This document shows, piece after piece, positions 34,601-39,050 of a stretch of 39,050 nucleotides of DNA (position 1 is its first letter; each line of letters opens with the position of its first letter). The stretch is from an uncultured Bacteroidota bacterium (lineage in GTDB: Bacteria > Bacteroidota > Bacteroidia > Chitinophagales > Saprospiraceae): assembly GCA_937870795.1 (NCBI GenBank), contig CALMWS010000126.1:1-39050 (forward strand), written 5' to 3'. The position numbers and the translations under genes are program-made. A model generated the notes under the pieces. It worked only from the letters and a program-made list of their open reading frames with translations. It was not told the origin of the DNA and ran no database searches.

Positions 34601-35390
34601 AGACATCATCCATGATGGGGTTAATCCAGAGGAAGGGTTTGATGTTTTTGAAATGGAAGGGTATCAAAGGCAACCCAGGACGAACTTTTTTACCACTCAA
34701 AATGGTTTTGTTAAGTCCGGAGTTCATTATCAAGTGGGTGAATATTATGGAGAAAACCGACCTTTTGATTATTTGGGAAATGATGAGGTGATTATCCAAA
34801 ATAATTTAATGCATTTTGAGAGTCCCAACGCTCTTTCTGAATATCACTCTTCTCTGTTATCATATATTCGGACAAAGGTAAATACACCTACCTATACCTC
34901 CATAAGCACTGAATTGAATAGTATTCATGGAAGGTTAAAGTTTGGTATACCGGTTTCTAAAATTGCAAAACAGTTTTACAATAGTACCTTAGGGCCATAC
35001 ATCATCACTCAGCCCAGCAATAGTGTGAGCATTAATTTACCAATCAACCTGTTTACCCAATCAGGTTCAACTTTTTCACCTCCACCTCCAAAAACTTTTA
35101 AAGTGAGATTGGAATATGGTACTCAGTACTTTATTAATGATTTTTTTAATAAGTCTGAAATCGTTAATTACCTGGCTATCGGTGGGACTTACCTGGAGTT
35201 AAATAACCTATCCTTGTACCGCCGTCTTTCGGGATTTGTAAATCAGCCGGTAGTTGGTAATATCTGGCATTGTCAGGATGCGGCATTTGGTATTATATAC
35301 CAGTTTCCTTGGCTGGATAGTAACCAGATAGGCACAAAATGGAAGAAAGATTATGTTACGCCGGGACCCTGTATTGAAGACATTGATTAA
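28644..35390 (+). CDS. Giant secreted protein with FN3/Ig-like domains, 2,248 aa
   Basis: A signal peptide (about 1-20, ending LVAQ) is followed by an N-terminal beta domain (about 21-165), FN3-like domains (about 165-280 and 430-580, with ITWTHV and YYWRVAWTQ strands), and a long central region (about 600-1650) rich in beta strands and Gly/Asn, including a segment of the type GEGLVEIPF...INTDKVVYQG. An Ig/Big_5-like domain begins near 1665 (TKPQDGDTDVSV). The organisation resembles large surface proteins of the TANFOR kind, but I cannot confirm membership. There is no type IX sorting tail; the end (GPCIEDID) is unremarkable. It starts inside the stop codon region of the barrel gene. It is most likely an adhesin or surface-layer component. 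Confidence 0.75.
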   Translation: MKSILIQLLLFGILAQNLVAQIDITINGRYPFPVLAQNYLEDLGVMTAKIKNSGIFPAEIKMYAEITGPRGLSIATAEPTCEVVIAPFQLKTFGIGNYDLLCLNFNVNDINYGSLTQEQKSALIQHGILPEGNYSYCLTAKDADNGDVLSTSCLEFEIQFPDRPTLIQPMAETTLDGTIKTFFNITWTHVISDMELRQATKYNVKIVDMGSNNGQFPSENDATIVMNDINVNPFHNENDVTSTHALQVDNLPFIADHFYAVRITAYSDDFMFPAESAQSNIHVFQYVESDFECGRSFSVEPIYPAPNSIIPFEKLVPVVKYSPYCDSYRKFVYNTSIKSEGELQASYNRTMRWRKGPREFFERKTGLKDPDEYYSSHIGVSDYNAMFLCERAKEYNYLVTGEVRLENNKTFTYDTGLTSFSIGMPPFKLNYPVGGQLVSPGAIVLNAIHVQVPDQPLPPFRVNQIIDEDIFEYPPLNINELAVVQVSKKINFDTVIYTSTLSITGNDANYQLEDRKYDVPRFISEIYRELSAEINLQDTITYYWRVAWTQLPSTFDPSTDIYKTDAHLYYNESEIDSFKVSINVGTQVAVESTPSVEENSNAKCKTLCEIPPITNQSDFVGSLENETIKVGQFNMEIVQIEKSGSTYNGEGLVEIPFIRKVKLKTSFSNIKINTDKVVYQGIVTGKESGNELETLNTLLLGQHMELPFGWDTTIQNIHLTLGITGIIFNPTNAFMQVSLDMGDALSLLHESDNYPVMTADVCFQPGGYEKDLFLYHQNDIVLDENESGYGFVFKGGQSLSDTTGMTYVKWGCEGFIELQLGGAVIFSQNLLLKDSGLTSDDTPINERVKGHFTFKYNKLHQDVMITARMEDFQFKDHMKGWGFDTDTIFIDFSDNTNPPGFEVPEGYGAGYFTNPATASTWKGVYIPRAKVLSPESFVVDGFRATMGFSTMILGDGIYYLRHRAYNVMNEGIIGRLSATIDTIDGVISNMDFRYRMTGKLKMPFVEEGAFLNFSGLYDDIEDWNFLVQVGNDSIVAPIFMSHLTLYQNSLISFSKDPVTQKHRFRFLLNGHLSADDRLKTNYISRLKNVKLLSIVFEEMEYETYKGFVNKPVFRMASPAKSLNGFPIQIDSIDFTTYNGNPGLYIKPKLVLVSDTDGFSVSAGLIFYAEMQVSGPKDEFLNPNAFLSDVNIHIAKNGFKLDGVVKFIAEEGNDGIEGVLAASLPGGIEGNFKAKFGNVGAQSGAPFNSAGYYNYWYVDAMIAFGSAGFPIFSGVNLYGLGGGLWYNMKQDTLHQLNIRDMMKPVATTAGNVQHSGIPYHNYFGGGYGFRLRGLFGNPGGGDKFNMLLAVKADFPASGGPIVSLRGDVYLMSKLQSINAEGKIDETQKAFWGFAEIVYNGQEHFIDAVLQMNVLIKKADERIIEGIGPNSRMVNAHFHTKTAGENYWYLLVGTPAERGGIKMDLKIKKASAEGYAMFGHGIPIEIPEPDPQFMAMLNNKKDNYSSSSGDPNSVLNKPIDLTGYGIAFGAVVKDSFNFKYQPFYLIVKVIMGFDFNLTKNSERKCVETGNVPGYNDWYGMGQLYAGISGEFGIHVDMFFVKGDFQIFKGSIAALMSGGLPNPSWFYCRGTMKYEVLGLIEGSHTFELVLGQKCTLGNGNPFSDSPVIIDTKPQDGDTDVSVFTLPTVSYAFPINTELSFIDEKVGPRIFKILIDQVSLKTVDGPLYKLERFFDNDNYITCHKPDEVLNATANHTFYVKIKAKEKLLSTGQWTSIKEGTSDWAEDKTVHFKTGTKPDSIDPLQLDYTYPMHQQRFFMKGETFNNSGIIRLNSIDDQLLYIKHPVTAQTYHYEIIFNSFTGGEPSIKEHAIATDFQNISFNVDRLKPNQVYNATLRRVKGVFSSHNAIAYVPSNISATYANAVFTNKKEGEYEYNILPARMVSLGTAASASVEKDLFTFYFRTSQFDNLHEKVDAITWNAPRYALLGTLEDIIHDGVNPEEGFDVFEMEGYQRQPRTNFFTTQNGFVKSGVHYQVGEYYGENRPFDYLGNDEVIIQNNLMHFESPNALSEYHSSLLSYIRTKVNTPTYTSISTELNSIHGRLKFGIPVSKIAKQFYNSTLGPYIITQPSNSVSINLPINLFTQSGSTFSPPPPKTFKVRLEYGTQYFINDFFNKSEIVNYLAIGGTYLELNNLSLYRRLSGFVNQPVVGNIWHCQDAAFGIIYQFPWLDSNQIGTKWKKDYVTPGPCIEDID

Positions 35391-35398
35391 ATAATTTT

Positions 35399-37456
35399 AT
35401 GATGGGCAAATATGTGTTTTTTATTTTGTTAATGTTATTGACTTTTTTAAAGGGGGTAAGTCAGAATGATAGTTTAGCATTTATTCGTGTAATATCTAAA
35501 GTAGAACAGTCAAATATTACGTTAAGATGGGCTCCCTCTACCCCCATAGCCTGGCATTTATCTCTGTCAAAAGGATACAGTATTGAACGCGCAGTTAATA
35601 AACAGGGAGACAGTACAATGAGCGCATTTGTAATGTTGGAACCCCAGAGAATGCCCTGGCCTAAAGAAAAATGGCAGAAAGATCAATTGGCAAGCTATGA
35701 TAATTATTGCATTATAGCAGCAGAGTTGCTTTATGGCAAAGGTACTTCAGTAAATGCAAATTCAAAGATGTTACAAAAAGCAGATGAGTTTCAGAATAAG
35801 TACACCTATGCTATGATGTCTGCCGACTTTTCTGCTCAAGCCGCTGACGCCCTTGGACTCAGTTATGTAGATACGGATATTAAGCCTGGTTATGTTTATG
35901 TATACCGCATAAGAAGCATTGCTTCGCATGAAAATTATGTAATAAAATCATCCACCATAGTTTGTTACCCTTCCCATGAATCTAAGTTGATTGCTCCTGC
36001 TATTAGTCAGGTAAAGTCAATGGATAAGGCTGTAAAAATACTTTGGGAAAGAGAACAAGGTCCCATTTCTTATGTAGCTTACTACATTGAAAAATCTATG
36101 GATGGTAAAAATTTTGAAAGGTTAAATAAAGTGCCATACCTGAGTGGTGATAACATTGGAAATGAAGAGTTCAAACAATACCATGTATATTTAGATTCTG
36201 TTGATCAAAATTACAAACCCTATTATTATCGAATTGTAGGATTAAGCCCTTTCGGTGAATTAAGCCCACCTGGCAATTATGAAGTTTCTTTTGGTGTTGA
36301 TATGACTCCTCCTTCAAAACCTGATGGACTAAAATCAGAGCAATTGGGTCCCAATAAGGTTAAATTATCCTGGAACTTTCCGCATACAGAAAACAAAGAA
36401 ATTGCAGGCTTTTTGATTGGAAGATCGGCTCATGTTTTGGATTCTTTTGCCAACATCACCCCTATAATTTTGCCTGCTGACAGCAGATCTTATATCGATG
36501 AAAATGCCAGTCTATTAAAACCTAATTTCTATTTTGTAACTGCCATTGATACGGCTGATAACTACAGCATTTCGCTTTCACATTATGCCCATTTGATAGA
36601 TAGTATACCTCCTGCTCCTCCTGAGGATGTATTTGGCACCATAGATACCAATGGCATTGTTTCACTTACCTGGAAGAAGAACAGTGAACCAGATATTCTG
36701 GGCTATGAAGTACATTTTAGTAATCAAAGTGATCATGTGTTTGCTGCGTTAACCAATAGCCCGGTCTTAACCAATTCTTATACGGATACCATCATGGTTA
36801 GGACTTTAACAGAACACATTTATTATAAGATAGTGGCGGTCGATAAGAATTACAACTATTCAGCCTACTCAAAAATGCTGGAGTTGGAAAGACCTGATAT
36901 TGTGCGACCCGCTGTAGCCTTGTTGGCTGGTTATGAAAAGACTGATGAAGGTGTTTTATTGAATTGGGTTAATAGTACCAGTAGGGATGTAGTAGGACAT
37001 TCCATCTATAGAACAGAAAATCCTAACAACATGGAATGGACCAAAGTCTATACATGTACTGACTTATCTCAGACAACATGGTTGGACAGCAATGTAAAAC
37101 CGATGACAACCTATTATTATAAAATTCATGCCTATGATGAGGTTCAGTTACAAAGTATTGCCGGTAATATGGTTAAGGTTATTACCAATTCAATAAAAAT
37201 GGATGTAAACGATTTGGATTTAAAAGCAAAATTGTTTGATAAACATGTGCAACTCACCTGGACAAATTTGCAGAATGTTAAGAAATACATAGTTTACAAA
37301 AAAGGTGTAAATGGAAAGTACATTACACTTTCCAGTACAGCTGCAAATAATTTTATTGATAAGGAATTTAAAAAAGGAACTTCTTATGTATTGCGCTGCA
37401 TCGCTAACAATGGTGTGTATTCTGCGTTCAGCCGCGAGGCAAAAGTTATTAATTAA
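35399..37456 (+). CDS. Secreted fibronectin type III repeat protein
   Basis: 685 residues; a signal peptide (about 1-22, ending GVSQ) is followed by an N-terminal region (about 25-195) and then about five FN3 domains of 90-100 residues. Typical features recur: PDGLKSEQLGPNKVKLSW, IVSLTWKKNSEPDILGYEV, YYYRIVGLSPFG and YYYKIHAYDE, with TPP or PPAPP linkers. No enzyme domain or type IX sorting tail is present. FN3 arrays are extracellular spacers or binding modules. It starts 8 bp after the giant protein gene and 17 bp before the next gene, which places it firmly in the surface operon. It may bind or scaffold the giant protein. Confidence 0.85.
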   Translation: MMGKYVFFILLMLLTFLKGVSQNDSLAFIRVISKVEQSNITLRWAPSTPIAWHLSLSKGYSIERAVNKQGDSTMSAFVMLEPQRMPWPKEKWQKDQLASYDNYCIIAAELLYGKGTSVNANSKMLQKADEFQNKYTYAMMSADFSAQAADALGLSYVDTDIKPGYVYVYRIRSIASHENYVIKSSTIVCYPSHESKLIAPAISQVKSMDKAVKILWEREQGPISYVAYYIEKSMDGKNFERLNKVPYLSGDNIGNEEFKQYHVYLDSVDQNYKPYYYRIVGLSPFGELSPPGNYEVSFGVDMTPPSKPDGLKSEQLGPNKVKLSWNFPHTENKEIAGFLIGRSAHVLDSFANITPIILPADSRSYIDENASLLKPNFYFVTAIDTADNYSISLSHYAHLIDSIPPAPPEDVFGTIDTNGIVSLTWKKNSEPDILGYEVHFSNQSDHVFAALTNSPVLTNSYTDTIMVRTLTEHIYYKIVAVDKNYNYSAYSKMLELERPDIVRPAVALLAGYEKTDEGVLLNWVNSTSRDVVGHSIYRTENPNNMEWTKVYTCTDLSQTTWLDSNVKPMTTYYYKIHAYDEVQLQSIAGNMVKVITNSIKMDVNDLDLKAKLFDKHVQLTWTNLQNVKKYIVYKKGVNGKYITLSSTAANNFIDKEFKKGTSYVLRCIANNGVYSAFSREAKVIN

Positions 37457-37473
37457 AAAGTAAAACAACAAAG

Positions 37474-37941
37474 ATGAAAGTATTTTTAATAGCATCTTAT
37501 ATGCTTATAATGTACAATATGACGTATGCACAATGTTATGTCAGTTTGTCACCAGGATCTTATAATTCAGGAGAATGCGGTGATGTTTCTATACAGGGAG
37601 GTTTGGGTGCGGGAGTGGCTTTATTCGGTCAATGTGGCGATATACAAGTTGTGCCGCCATGGGTTGGTGGAGGTGTGGTCACTTCTGTTATTCTTGTATT
37701 GCAAAATGAGATCAATGTTCATCCTAATCCTACTGCAGGGTTAGTTTATATTCAGGGGGGCAGTGAAATTGACTTCGTGCAGGTGTATAATTCCATCGGC
37801 AAGTTTGTTTGTAGAATAACTTCTGTTGATGAGCATAACTACTTAGATCTTTCATCATTGCCATCTGGCATGTATATTTTGAAAATATATTACTTCGACC
37901 AAACCTATGCAATTACCCAAATTATTTTACAAACCAACTAA
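37474..37941 (+). CDS. Small secreted T9SS type A cargo protein
   Basis: 155 residues: a signal peptide (about 1-19, ending TYAQ), a short Gly/Cys-containing mature segment (about 20-75, with ECGDVSIQGGLGAG and QCGDIQVVPP, a near repeat with CGD twice) and a type A sorting domain (about 80-155: VHPNPTAGLVYIQG, VYNSIGKFV, LPSGMYILKIYYF, AITQIIL). With only some 55 residues besides the signals, it may be a structural or modified surface peptide rather than an enzyme. It is the only clear T9SS substrate in the operon. Confidence 0.8.
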   Translation: MKVFLIASYMLIMYNMTYAQCYVSLSPGSYNSGECGDVSIQGGLGAGVALFGQCGDIQVVPPWVGGGVVTSVILVLQNEINVHPNPTAGLVYIQGGSEIDFVQVYNSIGKFVCRITSVDEHNYLDLSSLPSGMYILKIYYFDQTYAITQIILQTN

Positions 37942-37951
37942 ACCATTTAAT

Positions 37952-39050
37952 ATGAAAAGGATATTTAAATTAATTATTTTTCTTGTTCTTCCATTTTATT
38001 TAAGTGCGCAGCAAGGGCTGCCCTATCAGGCAATAATCAAGAATGCAGAAGGCAAGACTCTGCCTAATACACAAATTCAACTTCGATTTATTATCAAAAA
38101 TAATTTGCAGGGGTTGAAGTATCAGGAAACTCAGACACCTACTACAGACGCATTTGGCTGGTTTCAAGTGGTTATTGGCAATGGAGTACCCGAATTAGGG
38201 TCTTATCAAAACGTGGATTGGTCTGAAACCAATATTTTGGTAATGGAATGCAATAGTAATGGTAGTTTTGAAGAAGTAAGTTCTCAAATAATCTATGGCT
38301 CACCATTTTCCACAAGTGGAGACAATGATCCTTCAAATGACATTACCAAAGGCAGTGCCGCCGGTGGAGACTTAGGAGGCACTTACCCTAATCCTACTTT
38401 AGAATCGATAAAAGGTAAGCCCATTTCTGGTAACATGCCAAATACTGGTGAAGTACTTAAATGGAATGGTTTGGAATGGACTCCCTCTCTTGATATCACA
38501 AGCACAGTGGGTGGCAATGCAGATGGCGTAATTTCAGTAAATTCGGGGAGTGGCATTGAAGTAAACAACTCAGATCCCAAAAATCCTATCATTATTAATA
38601 AAGGCGATATTAGTAACACCAATGAGATTCAGACCTTGTCTTTGCAAAATGGATACTTAAGTATTTCATCGGGCAACGAAGTTCAACTACCATCTGGTGA
38701 TCAATGGGGCGGTCAGGTTGTTGCGCATAATAACACCATTTCTGGAGATGGCACTGTTTCAAATCCACTTGCCATTGCCCAGCAAGGTGCTTCTGCCGGC
38801 CAGGTGTTGAAATGGAATAATGTATCATGGACGCCCGCTGATGATATAGGCTTTGATAACTGGGGTACTCAGGTCGTGCAAAAAAATACTACATTGGAAG
38901 GAGATGGCACAACGGCATCACCTTTGAAGTTGGCATCACAAGGAGCTGCAAACGGTCAGGTCTTGAAGTACAATCAGTCAAGCCAAACTTGGATCCCCTC
39001 CAATGACAATGGAGCCGACAATTGGGGTAGTCAGGTGGTACAAAAGAATA
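37952..39050 (+). CDS. Fibre-like repeat surface protein, cut by the window end
   Basis: The frame opens at ATG 37952 and is still open at the right edge (366 codons seen). A signal peptide (about 1-21, ending LSAQ) is followed by a domain common in Bacteroidota secreted proteins (GLPYQAIIKNAEGKTL...), then a GGDLGGTYPNPTL motif typical of collar-fibre proteins, and tandem repeats of 52-54 residues, each with NWGxQVVQKN, GDGT, SPLxLAxQGA and GQVLKxN. The conserved Trp codons at 38705, 38861 and 39023 mark the period. Such proteins often end in a tail-fibre/endosialidase-chaperone domain, which would lie beyond the window. It is not necessarily phage-derived: the signal peptide and operon context argue for a cell-surface fibre. 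Confidence 0.8.
   Translation, partial: MKRIFKLIIFLVLPFYLSAQQGLPYQAIIKNAEGKTLPNTQIQLRFIIKNNLQGLKYQETQTPTTDAFGWFQVVIGNGVPELGSYQNVDWSETNILVMECNSNGSFEEVSSQIIYGSPFSTSGDNDPSNDITKGSAAGGDLGGTYPNPTLESIKGKPISGNMPNTGEVLKWNGLEWTPSLDITSTVGGNADGVISVNSGSGIEVNNSDPKNPIIINKGDISNTNEIQTLSLQNGYLSISSGNEVQLPSGDQWGGQVVAHNNTISGDGTVSNPLAIAQQGASAGQVLKWNNVSWTPADDIGFDNWGTQVVQKNTTLEGDGTTASPLKLASQGAANGQVLKYNQSSQTWIPSNDNGADNWGSQVVQKN

Overview
The window looks like a chromosomal segment from a Bacteroidota member, most likely Saprospiraceae-like; the placement is inferred from gene content only. The evidence is AT-rich DNA, several secreted proteins with Por/type IX (T9SS) sorting tails, Reg_prop/Y_Y_Y sensor proteins, weak Shine-Dalgarno signals and promoters of the TAnnTTTG type. 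I see no tRNA, rRNA or CRISPR array.

Layout. (1) 1-716: a TlpA-like lipoprotein gene that has lost its start codon lies between imperfect inverted repeats resembling IS21-family ends. (2) 717-4862: a 56-codon orphan frame, then three tandem secreted proteins with a C-terminal thioredoxin (TlpA) fold. (3) 4863-6202: the C-terminal remnant of an old-yellow-enzyme gene, then a four-helix-bundle (S23/IVP-type) gene between two long arrays with a strict 7-bp period. (4) 6203-13436, minus strand: a T9SS cargo protein, a DUF4440 lipoprotein and a one-protein hybrid two-component system whose signal peptide is out of frame. (5) 13908-17406: two paralogous secreted proteins with sorting tails. (6) 17625-26656: a signalling island with a propeller/LytS-type kinase, a NarL/LuxR response regulator, two overlapping 7TM kinase paralogues and a convergent complete 7TM kinase. 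(7) 26956 to the right edge: an operon for a likely outer-membrane barrel, a 2,248-residue secreted protein, an FN3 protein, a small T9SS cargo and a fibre-like repeat protein cut by the window end.

The most notable system is in regions 6 and 7. The two overlapping kinases have complementary defects. The first keeps the phosphoacceptor histidine (H429) but has lost every ATP-binding motif. The second has an intact ATPase domain but tyrosine (Y415) at the histidine position. Together they look like an obligate heterodimeric split histidine kinase. A 16-bp operator of NarL-like 7-2-7 geometry occurs upstream of the response regulator gene and three times between the complete kinase and the surface operon. 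At two promoters it ends exactly 23 bp before the -7 element. This links regulator, kinases and surface operon into a probable regulon. All four stand-alone sensor kinases appear to start with TTG.

A second notable structure is the four-helix-bundle gene between heptad arrays. The arrays keep a 7-bp register over 336 and 315 bp, share a 175-bp direct repeat, and abut a truncated host gene, which suggests an uncharacterised insertion-like unit.
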